Shown piece after piece: positions 14,966 through 22,483 of a DNA stretch of 58,914 nt. Both the position numbers and the translations under genes were made by a program. Below the pieces are notes generated by a model that did no database searches, was not told where the DNA came from, and saw only the letters and a program-made list of their open reading frames with translations. How positions within the stretch are numbered: position 1 is the first letter of the stretch; each line of letters opens with the position of its first letter. Where the stretch lies: the NCBI GenBank assembly GCA_025362315.1, contig JANYGP010000038.1:1-58914 (forward strand). Direction: 5' to 3'. Origin of the DNA: Polaromonas sp. (GTDB lineage Bacteria; Pseudomonadota; Gammaproteobacteria; Burkholderiales; Burkholderiaceae_C).

Positions 14966-16393
14966 TTATGCGCGGCGCAGCACCCGGCCAGCATGGCTGT
15001 TTACTGTGCAACCCTGCTTAAAAGCCAGCACCCCGTTGACGACCACCGCATCAATCCCCGTACTCACGCGCGTGGGTTGCTGGTAGCTGGCGCGGTCAGT
15101 GATGTCGTGTTCATCAAAAATCACAATATCGGCAAAGTTGCCAACGGCCAGAACGCCGCGTCCTTGCAGGCCAAAGCGTCGCGCGCTCAAGCCAGTCATT
15201 TTGTAAATAGCCAGTTCAAGGGACAGCAAGCGCTGCTCACGCACATAGCGGCCCAGCACGCGGGGAAAGGTGCCCCACAGGCGGGGGTGGGGCTGCACGT
15301 CGTGTGCCAGCCCGTCAGAGCCAATCATGCTGAGGGGGTGTGACATGATGCGGCTGACGTCACTTTCATCCATCGCAAAATAAATGGCACCTGCAGGTTG
15401 CAGCGCTTTGGCAACATCGACCGGAGCCTGGCCGCGTTCACGCGCCAAATCAAACAGTGATCGACCTGCAGCCTGAGGTTCGGTTTTTGACCACGTCACC
15501 AGCACGTCGCTGGACTGGTTCACACGGGCAGGCAACAACATGGTGCTCGACGCGTTGTAGGGGTAGCAGTCCAAACACACGCTTTGGTTTTTGCTGGCAG
15601 CTTCGATCATGCCAAGCGTCTCAACCGAGCGTCCATGGTTGGCGGTGCCCACCAGCTTGTGATGCGACAGTACGGTCGTGATGCCGAGCGTTTTGCCGAT
15701 ATGCAGCGCTTCCCTCAGCGCAGCAGTAATCGCGTCGCCCTCATCACGGATGTGCATGGTCACGATACCGTTTGCGGCTTGCAATGGTGTACCTACGGCA
15801 ATCAACTCTTCTGCCGTCGCGCTTTGTGCAGGTGGGTAGTACACGCCGGTTGACATGCCAATGGCACCTGCTTGCAAAGCACTTTGCAGGTCATTGGCCA
15901 TGCGTGCGCACTCATCATCCGTGGCGGGTCTGTTCAACTGCTGCATATGTTTGACGCGCAGCGTCGAGTGACCCACCAGACAGGCAGCGTTAACGACAGG
16001 CTGGACTTGCTCCAGTGCATCCAGGTAATCGGCAAAGCTTTCAAAGCGCCAATCGCCTGAGCCCAGCAAGTCCAGCGGTGGAGGCGGTGATTGCGTGATG
16101 AGTGGTGCAAGGCTGAGGCCGCAGTTGCCTGTAATAACCGTTGTCACGCCCTGCGACAGCTTGGGGTGCGCGCCCTTCGGTGCATGCAGCAGCAGGCAAT
16201 CGTCATGTGTGTGCACGTCAATAAAGCCCGGCGCCACTATCCGGCCTTTCGCGTTGATAAGTTTGCGCGCGGGATAGCCCTCAAGCCTGCCGATTTCCAC
16301 CACCTTGTCGCCTGCTACACCGATATCAGCGAAGCGGCGCGCCTTGCCTGTACCGTCAATCAGTTCACCACCTTCAATCAGCAAGTCCAGCAT
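14966..16393 (-). CDS. D-aminoacylase / N-acyl-D-amino-acid deacylase (amidohydrolase)
   Basis: Hydrolyses N-acyl-D-amino acids, releasing the D-amino acid. The 475-residue protein has the subtype-III amidohydrolase features: metal ligands H61 and H63 in GFIDVHTHDD, the metal cysteine C91 in TGNCGLS, a VGHSTLR strand, SHHKLVG, and the late SDGLAHD motif, ending in GVLAFKQG and GRVLRR. ATG at 16393 is the start; a TTG two codons earlier is less likely. It lies 15 bases below a Bug-type binding-protein gene on the same strand, suggesting uptake and hydrolysis of an acylated amino acid or related carboxylate. The divergent LysR gene is the likely regulator. Confidence 0.88.
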   Translation of the reverse strand: MLDLLIEGGELIDGTGKARRFADIGVAGDKVVEIGRLEGYPARKLINAKGRIVAPGFIDVHTHDDCLLLHAPKGAHPKLSQGVTTVITGNCGLSLAPLITQSPPPPLDLLGSGDWRFESFADYLDALEQVQPVVNAACLVGHSTLRVKHMQQLNRPATDDECARMANDLQSALQAGAIGMSTGVYYPPAQSATAEELIAVGTPLQAANGIVTMHIRDEGDAITAALREALHIGKTLGITTVLSHHKLVGTANHGRSVETLGMIEAASKNQSVCLDCYPYNASSTMLLPARVNQSSDVLVTWSKTEPQAAGRSLFDLARERGQAPVDVAKALQPAGAIYFAMDESDVSRIMSHPLSMIGSDGLAHDVQPHPRLWGTFPRVLGRYVREQRLLSLELAIYKMTGLSARRFGLQGRGVLAVGNFADIVIFDEHDITDRASYQQPTRVSTGIDAVVVNGVLAFKQGCTVNSHAGRVLRRA

Positions 16394-16408
16394 GATCAAC
16401 TGATGGAT

Positions 16409-17398
16409 TCAGTCAATGCGCGCGCCAGACCGCTTGATCACGCCCGCCCACATCGGTGTTTCGCGCAGCGCGCGGTCTTGCAAGCGATCGGGCGACCCGA
16501 TGGTGCTTTCCCAGGACACGGCAACCAGTTTTTCATTTGCTGCGGGGCTGCCTAGTACCTTGTTGATATCCGCATTCAGGCGCAAAGCAATCTCACGCGG
16601 CGTGCCGGGTGGTGCAACAATGCCGCCCCAGGCACTGGTCTCATAGCCTGTTACAAATTCACCAATGGTTGGAATGTCTGGAAACAGCGGACTGCGCGCC
16701 CGCCCTGACACGCCCAGCACCTTGACGCGGCCGGACTTGATGTGCGGCGCTATTGACGACAGGTTGTCAAACATCAAGTCAATCTGTCCTCCCATCAGGT
16801 CCTGTATTGCCTGCGGGCTGCCCCGGTATGGGACATGAATCATGAAGGTGCCCGTCATACTTTTGAACAGCTCTCCACCCAGATGCCCTGTAGTGCCATT
16901 GCCGGCAGAGCCCATCACCAACCTGCCGGGCCTGGCCTTGGCCATTGCCATCAATTCCCTGATGTTGTTTACGCCCAGATCACTGCGCACCACCAGCGCG
17001 TTTTGCACATAGCCCAGCAGCGCTACAGGCACCAGCTTTTCCGGCTCATACGGCAGCTTGGCAAAAAGGGATTTATTGATCGCCAGCGTGCCCACGTTGC
17101 CATAACCCAGCGTGTAGCCGTCAGGCGCAGCACGAAAGATTTCTGTCATGCCGATGTTGCCACTGGCACCAGGCTTGTTGTCAATCACGATCGGTTGGCC
17201 CAGCAGCCTAGTCAACTCATTGGCCACGATGCGGCATATCACGTCGGGTGCACCACCTGCCGCAGACGGAACAACCAGCCGTATCGGCCGGTCTGGCCAG
17301 GCAGCGCGGGCGAACGTGGGCACGGCAAGTACGGTAGCTGCTGCGAGTTTGAGCAGTTGACGTCGGTCAGTAATCAAAGCGGTATTCATTGGCGTCAT
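16409..17398 (-). CDS. Bug/TctC-type periplasmic solute-binding protein
   Basis: Tripartite tricarboxylate-transporter binding proteins, greatly expanded in Burkholderiales, capture carboxylates in the periplasm. The 329-residue protein has a leader with DRRQLLKLAAATVLAV, consistent with Tat or Sec export, and a mature start WPDRPIRLVVPSAAGGAPDV. The family blocks PIVIDNKPGASGNIG, VGTLAINKSLF, VPYRGSPQAIQDLMGGQIDLMFDN and the C-terminal WGGIVAPPGTP follow. No TctA or TctB membrane gene is adjacent. Start chosen at ATG 17398, with 17389 also possible. It pairs with the downstream D-aminoacylase. Confidence 0.92.
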   Translation of the reverse strand: MTPMNTALITDRRQLLKLAAATVLAVPTFARAAWPDRPIRLVVPSAAGGAPDVICRIVANELTRLLGQPIVIDNKPGASGNIGMTEIFRAAPDGYTLGYGNVGTLAINKSLFAKLPYEPEKLVPVALLGYVQNALVVRSDLGVNNIRELMAMAKARPGRLVMGSAGNGTTGHLGGELFKSMTGTFMIHVPYRGSPQAIQDLMGGQIDLMFDNLSSIAPHIKSGRVKVLGVSGRARSPLFPDIPTIGEFVTGYETSAWGGIVAPPGTPREIALRLNADINKVLGSPAANEKLVAVSWESTIGSPDRLQDRALRETPMWAGVIKRSGARID

Positions 17399-17464
17399 GT
17401 CTGTATCCAGGCAATTACAAGTAGGATGATGGTGCAAGCAAGCACGCCAGCACACAAACGATTT

Positions 17465-17495
17465 TTTGTGCACAAAGCATGATTTTTTCTCATGC
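17465..17495. promoter_or_regulatory. Two palindromes in the LysR / Bug divergent spacer
   Basis: A perfect 12-bp palindrome TTTGTGCACAAA (17465-17476) is followed directly by GCATGA...TCATGC (17477-17495). Their place between a LysR gene and its divergent target operon makes them candidate regulator-binding sites. Confidence 0.55.
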
Positions 17496-17527
17496 CAGGC
17501 AGACCAAAAGCGCTATGCTGACATGCC

Positions 17528-18430
17528 ATGACCTCGCTTTTGCGCGCTCCCTCCACCATGTCCCTGTTGTGCCTGGAAGCCAGCGCGCGGCTGAATTCTT
17601 TTACTGCTGCCGCCATTGAACTGAGATTGACACAAGGCGCTGTCAGCCGCCAGATCATTGCGCTTGAAGCGCGGCTGGACACCCGGCTGTTTGTACGCAG
17701 GAAGAATGCGCTGGTGCTGACCGAAGCCGGGCGATACTACCTGGACGAGATAGCGCCTGTCTTGCGGCAGCTTGAGCGTGCAACTGCCAACGTGATGGCA
17801 CTCAAAGGCAGAGGCGGTTTGCTCACACTGTCGGTCGGCGCATCACTGGGCAGTTACTGGCTGATTCCACGTTTGCCAGCCTTTACGCGCGCGCACAGCG
17901 AGATCACTTTGAACTTTGCCACCCGTGTTGGTTCGGTTGACTTTGCAAACACAACTGTTGACGCATCGCTGGAGTTCGGTGAAGGTCAGCGTGCCCATTT
18001 CAAGAATGAATTTGTACTGCCCCTGTTGCTTGCACCGTATGCTGCGCCCTCATGGATAGCAATGCATGGCAAAACACTGACCAGCTGCACACCGTCCTCG
18101 GCACTGATCCACCACAGCACCGTGCCCGAGGCGTGGCACGCGTGGTTTGAGGTCGATGGCATTGATGCGAAACCGGGAAACACAGGCCCACGCTACGAGC
18201 TGATGTCCATGGCGCTGAATGCCGCCATCGCCGGACTGGGCGTGGTGCTGCTACCCGCTTTCATGGCGCAGGACGCGCTAGGTATGGGACGCCTGAAAAG
18301 GCTGTCAAGGCGGCAGTGGCGTGCGGCGCGTGGTTACTACCTGGTTTTTCCGCCCGAATCGGCTCAGCTCAAGCCGCTGCAGGTGTTCAGATCATGGCTG
18401 CTGGCGCAGGCAACAGCCGAGCAGAACTAA
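17528..18430 (+). CDS. LysR-family transcriptional regulator (GcvA-like)
   Basis: Probable regulator of the divergent Bug/D-aminoacylase operon. The 300-residue protein has the N-terminal winged helix (SLLCLEASARLNSFTAAAIELRLTQ..., about 12-70, with AVSRQIIALEARLDTRLFVR) and a periplasmic-binding-like effector domain beginning LLTLSVGASLGSYWLIPRLPAF near residue 98. The GcvA-like subgroup usually has ...FARRVGSVDF.. here (NFATRVGSVDF). Its stop overlaps the convergent hydrolase stop by four bases. Confidence 0.9.
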   Translation: MTSLLRAPSTMSLLCLEASARLNSFTAAAIELRLTQGAVSRQIIALEARLDTRLFVRRKNALVLTEAGRYYLDEIAPVLRQLERATANVMALKGRGGLLTLSVGASLGSYWLIPRLPAFTRAHSEITLNFATRVGSVDFANTTVDASLEFGEGQRAHFKNEFVLPLLLAPYAAPSWIAMHGKTLTSCTPSSALIHHSTVPEAWHAWFEVDGIDAKPGNTGPRYELMSMALNAAIAGLGVVLLPAFMAQDALGMGRLKRLSRRQWRAARGYYLVFPPESAQLKPLQVFRSWLLAQATAEQN

Positions 18431-19299
18431 ACCCTGTACCGCACCAACCCGTGCTGACCCAGCCATGTCAATATTTGCGGCCTGAGCACCTGCCCGGTTA
18501 GCGACCGAAAATACCCCATGTGGCCAATTTGTTTGACACCTACATCCGAAGGCAACAAATTGACACCCTCTATTGAGGCATTTGTATAGCCCTTGAAAAA
18601 TGCATCACGCGATGCAGGTGGTGCCCACAAATCAACGGCGCTGACAACCGCCGCAATCGGAATGCGCACATCGGCAAATTTGCAGGTGATGGCTTTAGCC
18701 TCGGGGTCGTCAAAAAAGTAGTTCGGCAGCGCGCACCAGCGCTTCCAGTCGCGGTACACGCCCATGGGCAGGTCCTCGCCCGCCCCCAGCTTGCTCATGG
18801 GGTGGTAGCCGCAAATGCGTGTGCCGACAGGGCCCAACACATGCCACATCAGCCACACGCGGTAACGTTCGGGGCGCGGCATCCAGCCATGCCATCCGGC
18901 ACCCGCGCCGCACACATAAGCTGCCTGCAACACGTTGGGGTTGGGCAGCTGACCAATTGCGTGGCCGCCCAGGCTGTGGCCCACCAGCCATACCTGGCCG
19001 CGTTTGGCTGCATAGTCAACCGCGGCAGCCAGGTCCAGCGTTGACCAGTCAGCGTACTTCATGTCAAAGCCTTTAAGCGTTGCTGGCTTTGCTTCTCCAA
19101 TACCCCGATAGTCAATGGTGACAACGTTGACACCGCGCGCCTGCGCAAATTCGGCAAAACGGCGATAAAAGCCGCGCGGCACGCCTGTGGCGCTGGCCAT
19201 CACAATGAATTGCTTGCTGTCAGTCGGGTAGTGCGTGGCAGCCAGCTTGTAGCCATCACCAGCATGAAGCGTCAATTGCAGTGGTTTGTCAAAAGTCAT
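18427..19299 (-). CDS. Alpha/beta-fold hydrolase
   Basis: The 290-residue protein has the nucleophile elbow VGHSLGG with S109, an early oxyanion strand MASATGVPRGFY, and a terminal histidine in KQIGHMGYFR that could complete the triad, with D220-D230 around SAVDLWAPP. It lacks a signal peptide, so it is cytoplasmic. The natural substrate is unknown; its family is annotated only as a predicted hydrolase. It is divergent from a TetR gene with an operator between, so it is probably under that repressor. Confidence 0.8.
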   Translation of the reverse strand: MTFDKPLQLTLHAGDGYKLAATHYPTDSKQFIVMASATGVPRGFYRRFAEFAQARGVNVVTIDYRGIGEAKPATLKGFDMKYADWSTLDLAAAVDYAAKRGQVWLVGHSLGGHAIGQLPNPNVLQAAYVCGAGAGWHGWMPRPERYRVWLMWHVLGPVGTRICGYHPMSKLGAGEDLPMGVYRDWKRWCALPNYFFDDPEAKAITCKFADVRIPIAAVVSAVDLWAPPASRDAFFKGYTNASIEGVNLLPSDVGVKQIGHMGYFRSLTGQVLRPQILTWLGQHGLVRYRV

Positions 19300-19330
19300 T
19301 TGCCAGGTGTGGCGTCAAATATTGAATCGC

Positions 19331-19346
19331 TAGACCGGTCGGTTTA
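19331..19346. promoter_or_regulatory. TetR-type operator palindrome
   Basis: TAGACCG-GT-CGGTTTA is a 16-bp near-palindrome with one mismatch in the spacer between the hydrolase and TetR genes. It closely resembles the TAGACCGGTCTA sites common in front of YxaF/LmrA-type TetR repressors. Confidence 0.7.
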
Positions 19347-19369
19347 TTTTTTTCCTAAAGTGCATTGCT

Positions 19370-19987
19370 ATGATTGAAGCCATGCAACCTCCCTTGCTTT
19401 TACAGACGGCACAGCACACGGCATTACCGGCCCATGCGCCAGATACGCGTGAACGCATTTTGACGGTTGCCCATCGCCTGTTTCGCAAACGCGGCTACCA
19501 CGCCACAGGCCTGAACGATATTCTTGAAGCTGCCAACGCGCCCAAGGGCTCGCTGTACCACCATTTTCCCGGTGGCAAGGAAGCAATTGGCGTGTCTGTC
19601 GTGGAAAAAATAGCCAGTGGCCTTTTAAGCTTGTTGGCGCAAAGCCGGGCCCGCAGCACCGAGACCGTTCTTCGCCAGGCAGGTGCCCAGATGCTGCTCG
19701 GAATGGAAAAGACAAATTACGAGCTGTGCACACTGTTTGCTGCATTCACAGCAGAGCGAAGAACCACACCCAAGCTTGGCATGGCTGTTGCGCGAGCTTA
19801 TGGCGTATTGACCGCCGCTATTGAAACACTGCTGCTGCGCGATGGGCTGACCTTGCGTGTAGCCAAAGACAAGGCCCTGCTGGTGACAGCGCTTCTGGAA
19901 GGTGGATTGCTGGTGTCGCAGGCACATTTTGATTCAGCCGCGTTCAAACTGGCATTGAAACAAGCCGCTTTGCTTTGCCGCAAATGA
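19370..19987 (+). CDS. TetR-family repressor (YxaF/LmrA type)
   Basis: A 205-residue repressor. The N-terminal helix-turn-helix is clear: TRERILTVAHRLFRKRGYHATGLNDILEAANAPKGSLYHHFPGGKEAIG, about residues 24-72. GSLYHHFPGGKE is the typical signature of the subgroup. The C-terminal ligand domain is helical with cysteine in YELCTLFAAF. It probably represses itself, the divergent hydrolase gene and the GST gene, whose ATG overlaps its TGA (ATGA). Confidence 0.9.
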   Translation: MIEAMQPPLLLQTAQHTALPAHAPDTRERILTVAHRLFRKRGYHATGLNDILEAANAPKGSLYHHFPGGKEAIGVSVVEKIASGLLSLLAQSRARSTETVLRQAGAQMLLGMEKTNYELCTLFAAFTAERRTTPKLGMAVARAYGVLTAAIETLLLRDGLTLRVAKDKALLVTALLEGGLLVSQAHFDSAAFKLALKQAALLCRK

Positions 19988-20646
19988 TTCAGCTCCACTA
20001 TTACCCCAGCACTGTTTCCATGGCGCCGCATATTTTGCTTCGTGAACTGGGTGTGCCATTTGAATTGCAGCTGGTTGACCGCACGCAAAATGCGCAAAAA
20101 ATGACAGCGTATTTGAAGCTCAATCCGAATGGCTTGATACCCGTACTCGTTGATGGCGACCTGGTGGTGTACGAAGCTGCAGCTATTTGCCTGCACCTGT
20201 GCGACACGCACCCCGCAGCAGGCCTGGCACCTGCTGTTGGCACAGCCGAACGTGCACACTTTTACAAGTGGCTGATGTGGCTGACCAATACTTTACAAGC
20301 AACTTTGATCACTTATTTTTATCCGGGGCGTTGGGTCAATGCAGGCAATGACGCTGGCGCGGAACAAATAAAAATGCAGGCTGAAATCAAACTCGGCGTG
20401 CTGCTTGACCAGCTTGATGCAGAACTGGAAAAGCAGGGGCAGGTGCACAACGAGCCGTGGCTGCTGGGCGCCAATTATTCAGCCGTTGATATTTACACGC
20501 TGATGCTTTGCCGCTGGACGCGTCACTTTGAGTCCAGACCTGCCAGAGACGGAGCATCGCTGGGGCCCTATTTGCAGCGCATGCTGGCCAGGACGGCTGT
20601 GGTCAAGGCTTTTGAGGTTGAGCAACTCAATCTGCCTTGGATTTGA
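19984..20646 (+). CDS. Glutathione S-transferase family protein
   Basis: Conjugates or reduces electrophiles with glutathione in the cytoplasm. The 220-residue protein has the thioredoxin-like N-terminal domain (IQLHYYPSTVSMAPHILLRELG, then KLNPNGLIPVLVDGDLVVYEAAAICLHLCD with the cis-proline and the glutathione-binding E-A/S pair) and a helical C-terminal domain with the N-capping box (NYSAVDIYTLML). The ATG overlaps the tetR stop, so the two genes are co-translated. Its regulation by a TetR repressor fits a xenobiotic-response unit. Confidence 0.9.
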   Translation: MIQLHYYPSTVSMAPHILLRELGVPFELQLVDRTQNAQKMTAYLKLNPNGLIPVLVDGDLVVYEAAAICLHLCDTHPAAGLAPAVGTAERAHFYKWLMWLTNTLQATLITYFYPGRWVNAGNDAGAEQIKMQAEIKLGVLLDQLDAELEKQGQVHNEPWLLGANYSAVDIYTLMLCRWTRHFESRPARDGASLGPYLQRMLARTAVVKAFEVEQLNLPWI

Positions 20647-20826
20647 TTTTGCATTTCATGCCGTGCACAAGCAGATGTGAAATGTGGTTTGTCTGCTGGT
20701 GTTGACCAGCGTGTTTTCCAGCTGACACTGCATTAAAACCGGCACTTGGCATGGCCGGCCAAAGTCCCTTTGCAACCTGCTATGGTCGGCAACAGGCAAA
20801 ATCAAACTTTCATTACAAAGCCCACC

Positions 20827-21246
20827 ATGTTGATACAACTGACCTATGCCAGCCGCACCTCCAAAACTCTGATTCCAGAAGATCTCAAAGCCATTTTGAT
20901 GGCTTCGCAGCGCAACAATGCACGCGTTGGCGTGACGGGTGCGCTGTGCCTGAGCAACGGCATTTTTTTGCAGCAACTTGAAGGTGACCGCACGTCCGTC
21001 AGCCAGCTGTATCACCGCATCCTGGCTGACCCGCGCCACAGGGACCCGGCCATTCTGGACTTTTCAGAAATCGCATCGCGCAAATTTACCCAGTGGTCGA
21101 TGGGTTCGCTTTCGTCAATGGAGTCCAACCGGGCCATTTACCTGAAATATTCACGCTCGGCCAGCTTTGACCCGTACACGATGAGCCCGACCACACTGCG
21201 CGCGTTTTTTGACGAGATCATGCACAACGCAGCCTGGCTGGGTTGA
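20827..21246 (+). CDS. BLUF-domain blue-light sensor
   Basis: BLUF domains bind FAD and change hydrogen bonding on blue-light excitation. The 139-residue protein is a short stand-alone BLUF: Y7 in LTYAS, N31 in NNARVGVTGAL and Q49 in FLQQLEG, which have the same spacing as the photoactive Tyr-Asn-Gln of AppA (Y21, N45, Q63), plus the W/M region TQWSMGS. A short helical tail follows. There is no output domain, so it probably signals by protein contact as in BlrB or PixD. The frame extends upstream, but ATG at 20827 begins exactly at the first strand. Confidence 0.93.
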   Translation: MLIQLTYASRTSKTLIPEDLKAILMASQRNNARVGVTGALCLSNGIFLQQLEGDRTSVSQLYHRILADPRHRDPAILDFSEIASRKFTQWSMGSLSSMESNRAIYLKYSRSASFDPYTMSPTTLRAFFDEIMHNAAWLG

Positions 21247-21265
21247 CTTTTTTGAAAGGTACCCG

Positions 21266-21487
21266 ATGGCAAAACGCACATCGCCCAATGCCATCCAGGA
21301 TGCCAATGACCTGAGCCAGCTGGCCAGCATCGTGCAGGACAAGCGCAACGGCAAACGGTCTGGTGCCAAAAAGGGCAGGCGCAATCGCCATTATGAAAAG
21401 CAGCTGATCCGAAACGCCATGACCACAGGCGTGCTGCTGCCGGCCGATGACGGGGCAGATCCGGTCGAGCGCACCGGCGTGATGTGA
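21266..21487 (+). CDS. Small basic protein, function unknown
   Basis: 73 residues, lysine/arginine-rich in the middle (KRNGKRSGAKKGRRNRHYEK, 27-46), with an acidic C-terminus. I do not recognise a family. It has an AAAGG ribosome site seven bases upstream, lies 19 bases after the BLUF gene and overlaps the DTW gene by four bases (ATGA), which supports it being real and co-translated. A nucleic-acid-binding role is possible from charge alone. Confidence 0.6.
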   Translation: MAKRTSPNAIQDANDLSQLASIVQDKRNGKRSGAKKGRRNRHYEKQLIRNAMTTGVLLPADDGADPVERTGVM

Positions 21488-22227
21488 CTGGCCCAATTCC
21501 ACACGCACAGCCACACGCCGTCAGCCGCCTGAGAAGCGAGCGCCGGGCGCGCAGCACCAAGCCGTTTTTGGCACGGGGCGGCCCCAAGGGCAAGCGGTGC
21601 GCGCTTTGCCGTCTGCGCCCCAGCCATTGCCTGTGCGCCTTCAGACCTGAACTGGCAAGCCGTGCGGGGGTGTGCCTGATCATGGCAGACACCGAGCCGC
21701 TCAAGCCCAGCAACACGGGTTGGCTGGTGGCTGATGTGGTGCCAGATACGTTTGCTTTTGGTTGGGCCAGATGCGAGGTTGACCCCGCCCTCCTGGACCT
21801 GCTGGCAGACCCGCAGTGGGAGCCGTATCTGGTGTTTCCAGGCGAGTTTGTAGCCCCTGAACGAGTCGTGACCAGTGTGCGGACATCCGCAAAAAAGCAG
21901 CCGTTGTTTGTCATTCTGGACGGCACCTGGCCCGAGGCGAGCAAGATGTTTCGCAAAAGCCCGTATTTGAATCACCTGCCGGTGCTGAGCTTGCAAGCTG
22001 GGCAGTTGTCACGCTACAAGCTGCGCCGATCGCAACAAGATGCGCACTTTTGCACTGTGGAAGTAGCAGCACTGTGCATGGCGTTGAATGGACAAGAGCA
22101 GGCAGCATTGACGCTGGAGGCGTACCTTGACGTGTTTACGCACCACTATCTGCAGGCCAGGCAGCAACTGGCTGCTGATTTGCAAAGCGCTGCGCACCAA
22201 CGCTTGCGCAGCTTGCAAGGCGTGTGA
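21484..22227 (+). CDS. DTW-domain tRNA-uridine aminocarboxypropyltransferase
   Basis: DTW-domain proteins such as TapT transfer the 3-amino-3-carboxypropyl group from S-adenosylmethionine to tRNA uridine (acp3U). The 247-residue protein has a cysteine cluster (C39, C42, C49, C51) likely binding zinc, the EPLKPSNTGWL block, and the signature LDGTWPEASKM, followed by YKLRR and EVAALCMAL. The basic N-terminus may bind tRNA. The start overlaps the small basic gene. Confidence 0.88.
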   Translation: MTGPIPHAQPHAVSRLRSERRARSTKPFLARGGPKGKRCALCRLRPSHCLCAFRPELASRAGVCLIMADTEPLKPSNTGWLVADVVPDTFAFGWARCEVDPALLDLLADPQWEPYLVFPGEFVAPERVVTSVRTSAKKQPLFVILDGTWPEASKMFRKSPYLNHLPVLSLQAGQLSRYKLRRSQQDAHFCTVEVAALCMALNGQEQAALTLEAYLDVFTHHYLQARQQLAADLQSAAHQRLRSLQGV

Positions 22228-22250
22228 TGACAACAGTTTTAAAATCTTTA

Positions 22251-22310
22251 TTGCTACTATTTTAGTAGCTGCTCGCGCACATAATACTTGGGCTAAAGGC
22301 TTATTTATGC
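22251..22310 (+). repeat. R1 repeat, well-preserved intergenic copy
   Basis: Hairpin GCTACTATTTTAGTAGC, core AGCTGCTCGCGCAC, then TTGGGCTAAAGGC and TTATTTATG. It is among the best copies for defining the element and lies just after the DTW gene. Confidence 0.85.
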
Positions 22311-22339
22311 AATATTTAACGGTAGCAGATTAGACACGA

Positions 22340-22433
22340 CCGTCATACCCGCGAACGCGGTTATCCAGCCCAATGGCGGTGTTGTTTGCAGTTGAATGAT
22401 CGTCCTGGCTTCCCCACTTCGCGGGAATGACGA
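22340..22433. repeat. R3 palindromic repeat, copy 2
   Basis: Begins CCGTCATACCCGCGAACGCG and ends CACTTCGCGGGAATGACG, its near reverse complement. The inner ~50 bases differ from copy 1. It lies between two convergent genes. Confidence 0.8.
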
Positions 22434-22483
22434 AATGTGTTGCTGTTAGAAGCCGAAGTTTGCTCAGACCAGTTTTTAACACA

